Shown here: in pieces, positions 13,001-24,900 of the stretch
Layout: every line of letters starts with the position of its first letter
How positions within the stretch are numbered: position 1 is the stretch's first letter
Assembly (NCBI GenBank): GCA_021464245.1
Contig: JADCRB010000025.1
Coordinates: forward strand, 2,142,193-2,206,192
DNA: 64,000 nt
Source: Carallia brachiata
Lineage: Eukaryota; Streptophyta; Magnoliopsida; Malpighiales; Rhizophoraceae
Direction of reading: 5' to 3'
Notes under the pieces: model-generated
What the model was told of the DNA's origin: nothing
Seen by the model: the letters and a program-made list of their open reading frames with translations, nothing else
Databases searched by the model: none
Made by a program: the position numbers and the translations under genes

Positions 13001-13777
13001 GCAAATATTAATCCTTTAATGCAAAGGCCCAATAAATAAGTGTTGTCCAAGACACAAGAAAAAAAAAGAAGCATAAGTTGGTTTGAAAGAAACCAATCTG
13101 TCTCATAAAGCCTGTTTAAATTATAATTATAAAAGTAACTCACGGTGCAATTAAGGCATATTTTATCATCTTTGTGTCCAAATAAGAAGAAATTTATTCT
13201 TTCAAGTAATTGTCGCTTTTAGTTTCGTTCTAGAAGTCAAAGTCTCGTAGAATAAAAAGGAAGGAAACTTAGGCTTTGAGGAGAATAATTCAAAAAGTCG
13301 TTTCGAGACAGAGAAGACGGCTATAAAGGCATCAACGAAGAGTGTAAGAAGGAGAAGTTCTACAACTTAAAGCATGATTTCAAGAGTTTTCTTCTCTTTT
13401 CTTTTTTTTCTATGAACAAATTTATTTTCTAGGATTATTTTGATATAATTTGTTACTTTGATGATTCAATTCTATTTCAATTGACTTTCGTTATTCATAT
13501 TACGAATTTATTATTGATCTTAATCTCTTTGAATAACTAGTTACTATTTAATTGATTTGTGATTAAGGAAGAGTAAATTTCTCATTTAGATTGAAGCAAT
13601 AATCTACATAGAAATACAGCTTGGGACAGAAGCTATAATTTGATCTGTATGGATTCAATTGAATAGCCACAAAACTTAACAAAACAATTAAGGTTTATTA
13701 TTGTTATTAAAAAATAAAATAATAGACTTTGATTAATATATTTAGTAAATATTGGGAAAGTCTATCAAAAAAATTAA
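13001..13777. other. Intergenic DNA, no gene seen
   Basis: The stretch is AT-rich and all frames are broken. It may include further remains of the Copia element upstream, but I recognise no reverse transcriptase or LTR motif. Confidence 0.4.
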
Positions 13778-14900
13778 GGTTAAATGTACCAAACCCCCTT
13801 ATTGTTTTTTTCTTTTGTATCCAACCTCCTGTGGTTTCAATTTCCATTATGAAGTACCTGTGGTTTGTAAATTTGGCAATCAAAATCCCTTCTCCATCAA
13901 CATTAACGATTTCTATTTTTTATTATTGAGAATAATTTCTAAACAAAAACATAAGATTTCATCTTATCCTTTTATCTCCCACATCTATGGCTCGGTGCTT
14001 TATATTCTATATTAATCGGCGGCACTGCCATGAAGGCTTATTTAACAAAACGATCAACTCTCAACCATCCCAACAAATCCACCATGTAATTCTTCTTTTC
14101 ACATCTCTGGATTTCCTAATCTGTAAACCAAAAAAGTTTCAGGCCCCTAACTAATTAGTGAAGCACAACAGAAAATATTGGGTACACAAAATAGTACACA
14201 AACAAAATGCCATCTTCCATTTCAAAGCTTTTTAATAACATGTATTGATAGACAAAAAGCAATATACTGCATAAAGAGGCCTACTGGTATGAGAAGACAA
14301 CTTCTAAATTTTACTACCCACATCAAAACTCGCTGCAACTAGTCTTCTCAACAAAAAAAAAAAAAAAAAACTAGTATAGTATACTGACAATAACAAGCCT
14401 GCAGCTAGTCCTACTAGATTTGAACAGAAAAAACTACATAAAGATCTGGGAGCAGTATACCTTCGTTGGAAGCCATTATTACTGGGAGCACTGACGGACG
14501 CCTGGGCTTCACGGGATGAGAAGTTTTATGATTTTATTTGACACCTGGGCTTCGTGGAATGAGCAATCAACAGATCTGCTTGTCGTCTTTTGAAGGGAAA
14601 GCAACTTAAAAAGAAACAAAGAAGAAGAAAGGATGTAATTTCATCAAGGATTTAGGTTTCCCTTAGAGCGAAAGAGAGGGCGAGAGGGAGTATCAAAAGA
14701 GTCGATTGTAGAAAATCACAAAACATAAAATGAAATTTTATGGTTTTATTTGACACCTTGTAAAATTGACGGAGAGGGAGTTTGATTGCCAAATGTAAAA
14801 ACCACAAGCCTTTCATAATGAAAAACAAAACCACAGGGGAGTTGGATGCAAAGGAGAGAAACTATAGAGAAATTTTAGGGGGGTCTGGTGCATTTAATCC
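13778..14900. mobile_element. Mutator-like MITE with long inverted repeats
   Basis: The left end GGTTAAATGTACCAAACCCC matches the reverse complement of the right end (GGATTAAATGCACCAGACCC). The similarity extends through the blocks GTATCCAACCTCCTGTGGTTT on the left and its inverted counterpart at about 14830-14860 on the right, giving arms of more than 100 bp. Flanking 9-mers AAAAATTAA (13769-13777) and AAAAATTTA (14901-14909) match at 8 of 9 positions, the usual Mutator target-duplication length. No transposase is encoded. ORFs in the arms are shadows. Confidence 0.65.
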
Positions 14901-15589
14901 AAAAATTTAGGATTCTTCAGTCACGAGATAAATAATTAAAAGTGATTGTTATTGCATTGGAATTGGTTCGAAAGGTACAAGTAAAGAAATACCCTAAGCT
15001 AGTTTTATATTGGTTAAATTCTTATTAGTTTATAATTTATAAGTTGTTTTCTATGTCTTTTATTTCGGTTAAATTCTTAGATTTTAATAAACTTTTTCTT
15101 GAGTTTAAATAACAATAGAGGAAAGAAAATTTTAGTATTTAGTAAATAATTCTCAAGACAACGATACTCTACCCATCATGGTATTACTTGAGTAATTTTG
15201 TGTACTTACAAATTTTGTTATCATGGTCTCTCTCAATAAAAACGGAAAATAAACTGCTCACTCTTGGTTAACAAAATCAACGATGCCCTTTACCTAAATG
15301 GGGCATGCCACAACCAGTCAATCGGAAATTCAATAGTTTTTTGTTACCCCATTAAGCAATTTAATGAATTTCAATTTTTTTAATTCCTCGTTTACGGAAA
15401 TATGAATCCATATCGCCTAATTAATTCCTTAAAGACCTTGGAGAATTTCTACTGAACCACTGGTTAAATCGTCGTAACTTCCTTCTTTATTGTCCATTTT
15501 TCTTATTGATCTGATCTCATACAAACTTTGTCTCCATCTTCTTTGTGACCCTTCAGATTCCAAGACAAATAACGTACATTTTTTTATAA

Positions 15590-15720
15590 TTTGGTCATTT
15601 GCTTGTAAAGAGTCGTATAAACTAAACGTAGTTGTACCCAGTACTTGCGTCCGTCGCATGGCACTGTTTGCTTCGCTTTAGAAAAACCGACGAAGGAAAT
15701 AGAAAAGGTTTCTAAGGTAT
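15590..15720 (+). repeat. Relic of the MAPKKK 3' flank
   Basis: The segment contains AAACGTAGTTGTACCCAGTA followed by CGAAGGAAATAGAAAAGGTTT. The same ordered blocks occur at about 18800-18950 downstream of the old kinase pseudogene, and the first block recurs at 25600 and 38620 downstream of kinase copies A and B. This suggests a further, nearly erased member of the tandem array whose kinase part is lost. Confidence 0.45.
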
Positions 15721-16214
15721 TAGATGGTTTGCAATAGATACGATGACGAAGGAAAATGCCCCTCTTTTGCTGTGGTATAGAGTTGCAGTTGGTTTTGATG
15801 TTGATTTTCTCATAGTTCGAGGTTCCATACTATTGGATTGGGTTGCCCTATTAGTTAAAATATTATGCATTTCAACAAAATAGGTATGTGAATTTTAACT
15901 ATATTTTATTCATTTTCAAAAATTTTTACTTTTGCTTAGTTCTAATTGATTTTTATATTTACTTGTTAAATGGATGAGTTCTCTCACTCTCTTTAATTCT
16001 TCGTTTTTTCTTCTTGATACTTATTATAAATGTTATTTGCTTTAATGTAATTTTTATGATATTTGTGTTGCATAATTTGTGAAATAGTTTTATAATAATT
16101 TTTCAAAAAGTTAATAACAACTAGAACTAAATCTGCTGATAGCATGAGTTAAAATCAATTAATAATTATCTTGACGAGGCAATTATCGTCGTTATCTTTT
16201 GTTGGTTGACCAAT

Positions 16215-17048
16215 CAGCTCGTTGCACCTTAACACAAAGTCCTACTTTCATCAGGCAACATTTTATTTCGGGAGATTGTGCACAGATCTTGTCTATACCT
16301 GTGTCTCTTAGGGGAGTGGAGGATCGACTTAGTTGGCATTATGATTGGGGGGTGTGTACTCGGTGAAAAGTGCGTATCAATTGGCCAGAACTCTTTCTTC
16401 TATTCCCAATGGTGCATCAACGTCTTCCTCTTCAGCTTTGGGGGGGTGGAAGTCAATCTGGGGGCTCCGAGTACCAAATAAAATCAAACACTTTATGTGG
16501 AGGGCTAGTCAAGGCTTCCCTCCCATCTTTACTGCCCTTTCCCAACAAGGAGTTCCACTTGATACTCAATGCCCCAGGTGTGGTATGACTTGTGAAACAA
16601 CGGTACATGCTCTCTTGCAATGCCCTTAGGTTGAAAGAATATGGTTTATGAGCCCCCTAGGCTTGAGGGCTAAGGATATGAGAATTGCAGATTTTTTCTA
16701 ATGGTTTTGCTCTGTGTCAGATGGTGGTAAAGCTGTTGGTTTGGAGTGGATCGCCATGTTCTCACAGGCAATATGACGTGCCCGTAATCTTCTGGTTGTG
16801 GAACACAAGGAGACACCTCCCACTATGGTGCTTGACATGGCTGTTTCTCTTCTAAATGACTATAAGCAGGCGAATGAGGGGGCTACAAATCCAAAGCCAC
16901 CACGCCAAAAGGAAGTCTGGAGGCCACCGGAGGAAGGTTAGTTTAAAGCAAACACGGATGCAGCATTGTTGAGTGGACATACGAGATTGGGAGTGGTGAT
17001 AAGGGATCATGTGGGTGAGGCACGGCTAGTCTTTATGGAGAAATCTGT
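16215..17048 (+). pseudogene. LINE (non-LTR retrotransposon) ORF2 3' relic: zinc-binding and RNase H-like parts
   Basis: Broken frames encode the C-terminal part of a plant LINE ORF2. A VYSVKSAYQLA motif lies near 16350. The reverse-transcriptase zinc-binding domain follows, with VPNKIKHFMWRASQGFPP and the metal ligands C-P-R-C-G plus H-A-L-L-Q-C-P (about 16470-16626). A plant RNase H-like segment is seen as FKANTDAALL and LGVVIRD (about 16940-17010). Stops at 16627 and later, plus frameshifts, show it is dead. It ends abruptly at 17048, where kinase sequence begins. Confidence 0.7.
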
Positions 17049-17810
17049 TTGCTGTAAAATCAGTAATTATGGAGAAATCTTGGTCGCTTAAGGTTGAAAA
17101 AGAAGTTCTTTGCAAACTCACACCAAATCCTCATGTAGTACGGCGTTATGGCGATGAGATAACCCAGACTAAATGTGGCAAGATGATATACGATGTTCTG
17201 TTTTTTTTTTTTTTTTAGTATTGTTCTGCTACGAGCTTGAATGATGAAATCATTTTTTGTGGTGATGCATTGAATGAATCAGACGTCAAGCTTTGGACTC
17301 GAGACATTGTTTGAGCACTAGATCATATCCATTCAAGTGGATATGTTCATTGCGATATTAAGCCCTCCAATATATTGCTTAAACTTGGTGCACAAGATGG
17401 GAGTAGAAGCTATGTGGCCAAAATTGCAGACTTTGGTTTGGCGAAATCGTTGACTGAAGAGCAAAAGGGTGGCGATGTTTTAAGGGGTACATATCTGCAT
17501 ATGTCACCTGAATTAATTAAAGATAAGAAAACTGAATGTCCCGTAGATATATAGGCACTTGGTTGTACAGTTTTAAAAATGGTGAGTGGTCAGCCAGCAT
17601 GGAAGCATTCTGATAGCAAAAATCTTTTGCAAATTATTGGTTATAGCGATGAATTGCCGTAGATACCTGGCAACATATCGGAGAATGCCAAGGATGTTTT
17701 GGGAAAGTGTCTTGATAGGGATGCTACTCGTAGGTGGTCTGCTAAAAAGTTGCTGCAACACCCTTTTATTGCTGGAGATCTACGGGGAAAGAAAGCCTGA
17801 TTAGAGAGCT
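17049..17810 (+). pseudogene. MAPKKK pseudogene, oldest copy of the array
   Basis: From TTTGCTGTAAAATCAG the sequence follows the intact kinase at 23592 onward. Recognisable parts are the catalytic loop [14 protein letters not shown], the activation segment [10 protein letters not shown], the MSPEL motif, a DI*ALGCTVLKM helix and RRWSAKKLLQHPFIAGD at the end. The N-terminal third, including the glycine-rich loop, is missing, replaced by LINE sequence. There are several in-frame stops (for example in the helix after the activation segment and after DELP) and a poly-T insertion near 17200. It cannot make a kinase. Divergence from the other copies is clearly greater than among copies A to C. Confidence 0.85.
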
Positions 17811-18950
17811 AATTAATAGTGATCAACAACAGGGATGGTTGATTTGAGACCGGAAGAAGTCGCATAAGGAGCAACAGTTGTTGAGGCATTAAAAAAGGAA
17901 ATTTTTATCTTTACTTTATTTTTTAAGCGAATATAATTTAGTAAATTATCTTATACTACATAATAAGTAGAGTTTATTTAAATAAAAAAATTAAAAATAA
18001 TATTTAAATAGTATTAAATCATAAATTAATTTTACTTAAAAAAGAGTAAAATTAACAAGTACCTTAAAAAAGAGTTTTCAAAATACGTTTCGTATCAAAC
18101 GTAACCGGTTATGTTTTATTCCATTTGTATGAATTTGTATTGCAAAACCGAAGATGTCATCCACTTAATGTTATAGCATGGATTTAGCTTCATTCCAAAT
18201 AATTTATCAGGTTAAATGCATTTAATTTAGCCTGTTCTGTTTTAAATTTTTGGAGTTTCAATTTACATTGCGAGACCCATGTTCTCTAATTTTAGCAATT
18301 GGATTTCATTAATTTTAAGACTAATTTCTAATTGCAAAACAAAATTAATAAAATTCAAATATTACGGGATTCAATTTTTTTCACTGTAACAAAATTTAGA
18401 AATGATAATAAAAAATTCATAAAAATAGGAAAAAATAATGATGATAGCTCAAAAAATTGAATATCATAATATTTAGATGAAATCATAATGAAAAGTTTTA
18501 ACTGTCAAAACCATAGTGTAAATTAAAACTACAAAAAGATAAAGTACAAAAGAATAAATAAAACTCAGTTGGACGCATTCAACCCCAAAGTATCAATTAT
18601 CTTTGCTGATATGGATCAGAGCTCTACCAAGTGATGACATTTTTGAGCCACATTTTGGTTGATATCATCTTATCATATACAAACTACAAAGTTCTAATTA
18701 TTGTTAAATTCAAACTTAACATGTATCAGAAACCTAGTTTTTTTTTTTTTTTTTTAAGTTGTGCCTCTAGCATGTTATAAAATTGCATTGTCATATAAAA
18801 TAAATGCAGTTGTGCCCAGTGCGCTGCAAACTCTAGTCACCATGTCAATTATAATTTTGCTGGAGGCTAAGGCGGAAGACACCTACTTGCGCCTGCTGAG
18901 TGACACTACTTGCTCAGCTTTATGAAGGAATCGATGAAAGAAATAGAAAA
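17811..18950 (+). repeat. 3' flank of the old kinase pseudogene, shared with the array
   Basis: Downstream sequence parallels 24780-25660. Shared blocks include TTCCATTTGTATGAATTT, GCCTCTAGCATGTTATAAA and the CCCAGTG block. An AT-rich insertion of about 180 bp at 17890-18070 interrupts the homology. No gene is present. Confidence 0.6.
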
Positions 18951-20195
18951 GGTGTCAGACGAAATTCCTGGAAAATAATTAATTTTTTTCCAACTGCCCT
19001 GGCCCGTACTTTTTGACATTTTTGTAGTTTTTGCCTGCATTTCTCCTTGGACGGACAGCCCTTTTTAATTTCATTTGGGCATCAATACTTGATTTCGACT
19101 TTCCTTTTTTTATTTTTTATTTTTATTTTTATTTATTTTTACTTTTTTTAGGGATTACTTTTACTCTTTTCTTTCTTCTGTTATAAAATGAAATCTTAGT
19201 ATCATCAAATAAGTTGATTCTATTTAAAATAAAAAAATAAAATAAATAAATTTGAGTACAGTAGATTGTGTGTTTATATTCAAAAGAAATAAGTAAAATT
19301 AATAAACATTATAGTCTTTATTTAATAAAATATACAAGATAACGATTATGTGTGTGAACAACATATATATAAATACAAAATAATTTTATATAATATAAAA
19401 TATTTTTTATGAAATTTAAGATATTTTATACAATAAAGAAGATTTTATCGTAATTTTATACTATTATTTATATTATATTATATATATATATATATATATA
19501 TGTAGCTTTATGAAGAAAAGAGGTGATTGTTTGAGAATACCAGATAGAGAAAATAGTAGAGACTATGTGGAGAAAATAGCAGAGACTATGTGAGAGCAGA
19601 CTACCTTAATCTGATCAAAGTCAGATTTTGACACCAAACACAGAGACACTAAGACAGTTGAGCACAGAGGGTGGGCTTAAGATTCAGAGTGCAGCATAAC
19701 TATGTTCGTTGCACTGTGTATATAGAAGAAAGAAAAAAAGAAAATGCAGAAAAAAAGAAGCTGGAAAACAAGAATTTCTCTCTCTCTCTCTCTCTCTCTC
19801 TGACTAGATAACGTTAACTTCCTGTACTTTGCAAATAACTGGTTTTACCCAGGACCCATAGCTCTTTCTCAGAAAAAAAGGAAAAAAAAAAAAAAAAAGA
19901 TAAAACAAGAACAAAAGACCAATAAACTCACCACTAGTCGTCTCTAAAATTGTTGAATACGTGAATTTGTTGTGTTCGTAAAATGTTCACACGGTCAAAC
20001 TCAAGCTAATTTTACTGAGAATCAATAACTTATCAGTATTAAATTTATCTCTAAAATTATGAAATTCAACTGCAATCAGAATTAATTAATTCGGTGTGGT
20101 TCGTCTTCTCACAAAGAATGCGGAACTAGAGCAAAAACCGCAAAGTCCAATCAAAATATTCAATTTGATTTTATTAATAAATCAATTAGGACATT
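18951..20195. other. Intergenic DNA with microsatellites
   Basis: This is AT-rich DNA containing a (TA)n run at 19476-19501 and a (TC)n run at 19777-19801. I see no coding region. Confidence 0.5.
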
Positions 20196-20717
20196 TAGAG
20201 GTGTCAAAAAATCGGGTTGAGTCAGGTTCGAATTGGGCCGTTTCTGGTTTGGATCATTTTCAGTTGGATTACTTCAGATCACGTTATATTGGATTTGGAT
20301 TTACGTTAGATTGTTTCAGATTTGAGTTGAATTCAGATCGAATTCGCGTTGAATTCGCACTGAACCATTATTTTTTTAAGTTATTTTTTACTAAAATAAA
20401 ACATTTCAATTAAATTTAAAACTCATTTATATAATGAATTAAACGTTTAAATTTAATTTTTACGTCATATATATCTATATTTTACGAAAATTGTACTAAT
20501 TAATACTTTAAAAAAATAAATTAAAGGTAAAAGTCAAAAAAAATTTCACTATTTTGTCATTTTCTTAATTTAACAGGTGATTCGGATCCAACCCAAAATT
20601 TTCGGGTCATTTTCGGGTTGGGTCACTTTTAGATTCGAATTAAAAAATCAGATTCTTGACTCAATTTTTTTAGATGAATTCAAATAAGTTATCGAATCGA
20701 ATTATTTTTTGACATTT
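20196..20717. mobile_element. Decayed hAT-like MITE
   Basis: The left end is TAGAGGTGTCAAAAAATCGGG and the right end reverse-complements to TATAAATGTCAAAAA, close to the termini of the well-defined element at 41333-41952. Subterminal TCGGGTT/AACCCGA-type repeats (CATTTTCGGGTTGGGTCAC near 20605) support the relationship. The flanking bases show no convincing 8-bp duplication, so it is an old copy. The 105-codon ORF at 20096-20413 runs across its border and is not a gene. Confidence 0.45.
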
Positions 20718-21259
20718 ATATTCTGTCACTCTCAACCTGTTTGTCTTTTCTTCTTGATATTTATTGTATTATAAATGTTATTTTTTTGGTACGATTACAA
20801 ACGCTGTTTGCTTTACCGCAATTTTTTAAAAATGACTGGAAATGCAAACGTCGACTTTGAACATGCACCAAGCATGGTCCTATTACCCATTCGAAATAGT
20901 TCTTAGAACGTTCAACCATTTTTAACGGGAAATTTAAACTCTTAAATAAAACATACAATTTTTTTATCACGTATGTTGTTATGGTTACCGCATTTATAGG
21001 GTCAATCTAAGCGCCCGTGCTCATTCTTTTTCCCACAGGGAAAGGACAGGGCAAATGTTATATATATAGATATAATAACATTTTTTTTCCAAATGATTTA
21101 CGATGATAAAGATTAGGCATTTGCCCTTGCAATATATGTAACTAAGATATAATATACTCATTACACGAATTTTATATGTATGTGAATAATTGTTAACATA
21201 AATTGAATAAAGTTTAATGTATGTTAGATTTAAATTGAAAAACTTTTTAGGCATGCAAG
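20718..21259. other. Intergenic DNA, no gene seen
   Basis: A short block at 20740-20830 (TCTTCTTGATATTTATTG and TGTTTGCTTTA) resembles 16005-16050, again hinting at shared ancestry with the DNA upstream of the LINE. All frames are broken. Confidence 0.4.
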
Positions 21260-22805
21260 TAGAAGTGACAAACAGGCGGGTTAGATAGGTTTCAGGTTAA
21301 ATTATTCGAATTTTAGGTTATTCAAGTTTTGAGTTATTTGGATTTTAGATTATTCGAGTTTTGAGTCATTCGGGTCTCGGTTTCATCAGGTTTTAGGTCC
21401 ATTGAATTCATCAGGTTTCAAGCGTTTTAAGTCTCAGGTATTTCAAGTTACTTTTGGTTTCGAGTTTGATTCGGACGAATCTCAGGTTAATCTATTGCAT
21501 CATTTTTAACTTTTTATTAGACTAAAAAATTAAATTTGCATATTTTATCATAATGTTTAAAAAATCAATTAAAATGTAAATAATTTAAATTTTAATTATT
21601 TAAAAATATCAAATGATATAATCTACCTAATAATATTTATAGTTAATATAATATACATTTAATTAGTAGGAAACACATTATAATTAGATGTATATTATAG
21701 CATTTTACTTGCATTGAAATTTTTAAGTATCATGTTATAGTAACTACTAATTACAAACAATATGCTATTGACAAAATATTAATTAAAATTATGATAAAAT
21801 AATTTAATTTTAAAATTATCTATTTTAAAAGAACAATAGATATATAGTGCGTGTGTTTTCTATTTTCTCTTTTTTTTTTCATTTTTAAAATTAGATTACA
21901 TTTCGTAATCACAATTCATAAGATCATATATGTGTGTGTGTGTGTGTGTTTTATTTTCTCATTTTTTCATTTTTAAAATTTGGTTACATTTGGTAATCAC
22001 AATTCATAAGATCAATAAATTTAAAATTTTTTATTAATTACTACAATGACTAGATTATTATAGTCATAAAAAATATATATAATTATTTTCAAAATTTGTA
22101 TTATCTAAAAATTTCATGAGAATTGAATAATTTTGGGTTTATTTATGGTTCATTCACTTTATTACTTAAAAATATTTATATAAAAAGGAATTTATTTCAT
22201 GTTAGTTATATGACAATTATTTTTCTTTCATTTTTTTAAGGTTTCTCTATAATGAAAAATTAATTTTCTTTTACTTAATTTTTTTAACAATTTAACAACA
22301 TTTATTGAAATTAAAACTTTTTATATTTTTCTTTATCTTTATTTTTTTTTCTATTTGATATAGAGTTATCTCGAAAGTTAACTACATGAAGAATATATAA
22401 GCTCTATGAAATTTAATCAACTAAAAAATTAAAATTGAATAGTTGATATTTGATATATTTAAATAAAAAAATCTTATAATTATATAATAATCCAAATATT
22501 TAGAAAATAATTAAAAAAATAATTATTATTTGAAATAAAAGTAAATCAAATAAAAAATTAATTAAAATTATGAATCATGTTAAATCAAATTTATTCGAAT
22601 TATTATGAATTTCGTGTTTTACGGGTTCAGGTTGTTCAAATTTCAAGTTATTTGGGTTTTAGATTTTTCAGGTTTTGGGTTGTTTCAGTTTTAAATTCCT
22701 CAAGTTATGAGTTATTGATTTTTTAGTCAAAATAAATCAGATCGAGTCGAGTTTCAGACATACTGAATCAAATGATTCAGATTAGATTAGTTTTTGTCAC
22801 CTCTA
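21260..22805. mobile_element. hAT-like non-autonomous element, about 1.5 kb
   Basis: The terminal inverted repeats are TAGAAGTGACAAA on the left and TAGAGGTGACAAA (reverse complement) on the right, fitting the YARNG start of hAT termini. Subterminal regions are built of repeated TTCGAGTTTTGAGTTATT-like phrases. Flanking octamers CATGCAAG and CATATAAT match at 5 of 8 positions. The middle is AT-rich and shows no transposase. It also contains a tandem duplication of about 92 bp (21856-22014) with a (TG)n run at 21930-21949. Confidence 0.5.
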
Positions 22806-22974
22806 CATATAATTGTGAGAATACGATTTATATACAATAATTTAAACTGTTAAATTATAAGGTATATATTTAATTTAAAAAATAAAAAATAAATACATTA
22901 TTAAACTATTGAATTAAATTTGTATATGATCTATGTCTCACGAGGAGTGTGAAAAAACAAAAGATATTAATCAA

Positions 22975-23261
22975 ACAAGGGAATCCTTTGCCGTGTAAGA
23001 ATCCATTGTGAATTTGCAACGAGCGAAACCGCTGCTTGAAAAGGAGTCGGTCTTAGTACCAACGACAAAAGGGTAAGGCACAGTCAGAACAAGAAACATT
23101 CGCGTCTTTGAAGAGCCCCAAGTTGGAAGCATATCTCTCTCAGGTTCTGGGTCGTTCGCCTTCGGATTTTCGACGCTGCAAATTCAGCATAGACTGTCGT
23201 TCTCTGTCTCTCTTTTAAACAGGTTTTTGGTGTCATCTTTCGTCTGGTAATCGCAACAACA
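22975..23261 (+). promoter_or_regulatory. 5' leader and promoter-proximal region of kinase copy A
   Basis: This segment is conserved almost base for base upstream of all three young kinase copies (compare 36004-36290 and 45058-45338), while further upstream similarity fades into AT-rich spacer. It contains GGTAATCGCAACAACA directly before the ATG, giving an A-rich plant-like start context. I see no clear TATA box. A transcription start cannot be placed from sequence alone. Confidence 0.4.
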
Positions 23262-24323
23262 ATGGCAGCCGATGTAATTGTAATCTCTTCATCATCATCC
23301 TCATCCTACTCTCCTCTGTTTCCAAAAGGACAAAAGCGCGGGCCCCTTTGGCATAAGATGATGAAGGCTCGGAAGAAGATTCAAAAAAGCCGTAGCAATG
23401 CCGCTGTGATCAAAGGACACAGAGGTTGTGCTGGAAAGGGCTGCACTGTTTGTTTAGAAAGCTCCAATGGCACTTGTTGGGTTAGAGTATCACGGCTTGG
23501 AGAAGGAGGTTTTGGTACTGTTTTCTTGGCAAAAAGAAGGTCACAGTCACTCGTCAATCATCGAGAATACAACAATAATCTTCCGAATATGTTTGCTGTA
23601 AAATCAGCAACTATGGAGAATTCTATGTCGCTAAAGTTCGAAAAAGAAGTTCTTTGCAAACTTACTGCTAGTCCCCATGTTGTAAGGTGTTATGGGGATG
23701 AGATTACAGAGACTATAGTAGGGGAGAAGATATACAACCTTCTTTTGGAGTATTGTTCTGGTTTGAGCCTGCATCATCAAATAAATGTTTGTGGTCGCGG
23801 TGGATTGCCCGAGTCGAACGTCAAGCTCTACACACGAGACATTGTTCGAGGACTAGAGTATATCCATTCAAGTGGATATGTTCATTGCGACATCAAGCCC
23901 TGCAATATATTGCTTGTACCAGCTGGTACCCAGGATAGGAGTGTAGGTTTTGTGGCTAAAATCGCGGACTTTGGTTTGGCAAAATCGTTGCTTGAAGAGC
24001 AAAAGGGTGATGATAATTTAAGAGGTACATATCTGTATATGTCACCTGAATTGGTTAGAGAAAAGAAACTTGAACGTCCTGTAGATATATGGGCACTTGG
24101 CTGTACAGTTTTAGAGATGATGAGTGGGAAGCCAGCATGGAAGCGTTCTGATAGAACTGATCTTTTGCAAATTATTGGTTATAGTAACAAATTGCCGCGG
24201 ATGCCTAGCAACATACCAGAGAATTGTAAGGATTTCTTGGGTAAGTGTCTTGATAGGAATGCTACTCGTAGGTGGTCTGCTAAAAAGTTGCTGGAACACC
24301 CTTTTATTGCTGGAGATCCGTAG
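23262..24323 (+). CDS. MAPKKK15-21-type protein kinase, intact (copy A)
   Basis: The single-exon ORF encodes 353 residues of a Ser/Thr protein kinase most like the plant MAPKKK15-21 (MEKK-type) group, which phosphorylates MAP kinase kinases, often in abscisic-acid and stress signalling. Seen directly: a Ser-rich N-terminus, a basic stretch (about 30-54), then the glycine loop G-E-G-G-F-G (80-85), the ATP-anchoring lysine in FAVKS (K114), the catalytic loop H-C-D-I-K-P-C-N (208-215), DFG (236-238), the activation-segment end M-S-P-E (260-263), the DIWALGCTV helix and RRWSAKKLLEHPF near the end. HCD instead of HRD is normal in this subgroup, and all catalytic residues are present. The N-terminal extension of about 75 residues before the kinase domain is longer than in classical members and holds C-x4-C-x2-C (56-64). 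The start was chosen because the ATG and leader are conserved in three copies. Family assignment is firm; the exact orthologue is not. Confidence 0.9.
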   Translation: MAADVIVISSSSSSSYSPLFPKGQKRGPLWHKMMKARKKIQKSRSNAAVIKGHRGCAGKGCTVCLESSNGTCWVRVSRLGEGGFGTVFLAKRRSQSLVNHREYNNNLPNMFAVKSATMENSMSLKFEKEVLCKLTASPHVVRCYGDEITETIVGEKIYNLLLEYCSGLSLHHQINVCGRGGLPESNVKLYTRDIVRGLEYIHSSGYVHCDIKPCNILLVPAGTQDRSVGFVAKIADFGLAKSLLEEQKGDDNLRGTYLYMSPELVREKKLERPVDIWALGCTVLEMMSGKPAWKRSDRTDLLQIIGYSNKLPRMPSNIPENCKDFLGKCLDRNATRRWSAKKLLEHPFIAGDP

Positions 24324-24900
24324 GAAAGAAAGTCTGATAGAAGAGTTAAAGGTGATCGGCAATGAAACTATACGTTTGCGGATAGCGCTCGGTGTAAAGT
24401 GCAGATGAAGGGGGTTGGTGGCTAAATCTTAGCATTAAGGAAAGACTCATTCCTGTGTTGAAGGCAAATTGTTGATCGTCAAAGAAGATCAACAAACAAA
24501 ATCATGCTCATTTTCAATGCTCCAATATATCGCGTAGGTGGAAGCAAGGGCTGCAAATTTACGAGGACACAGATTTGGGAAATGTTTGCAAAATCTGGAC
24601 TCCAGGCACATAGTTCTGTTGTCATCAGTAAGAATTGACTTCACCCTGTTGAAGGCTATTTATGAAGCTTGGCTTGGTTTTCCGAGTTAGTCTCAGAAGA
24701 TTTTCAGCAGTAAAGGGGCAATACGGCTGGTTGATTTGGGACCGGAAGAAGCAGAAGGTGCAACAGTTGTTGAGGCATTTGCATAGAAGTTTTCAAAATA
24801 TGTCAATCAAAAGTAACGAGTTATGTTTTTTCCATTTGTATGAATTTTCACGGCAAAGCCGAAGATGTCATGGGCTTAATGTCATAGCATGGATTTAGCT
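24324..24900 (+). pseudogene. Decayed coding-like tail after kinase copy A
   Basis: Downstream of the kinase stop, frames still read like protein in pieces: a segment ending KAIYEAWLGFPS, then GAIRLVDLGPEEAEGATVVEA. The same tail follows copies B and C, and copy C keeps a longer version. It may be the former 3' part of the ancestral gene or of a neighbouring one, now non-coding or 3'UTR. I do not recognise a domain. Confidence 0.35.

Noticed and set aside
16278..16588. Two extra ORFs over the LINE zinc-binding region
   Set aside because: They are other frames of the LINE relic; only the frame with the Cys-His ligands is meaningful.
24111..24408. ORFs on both strands overlapping the kinase 3' end
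   Set aside because: They are alternative frames of the kinase coding sequence and recur as shadows in copies B and C.
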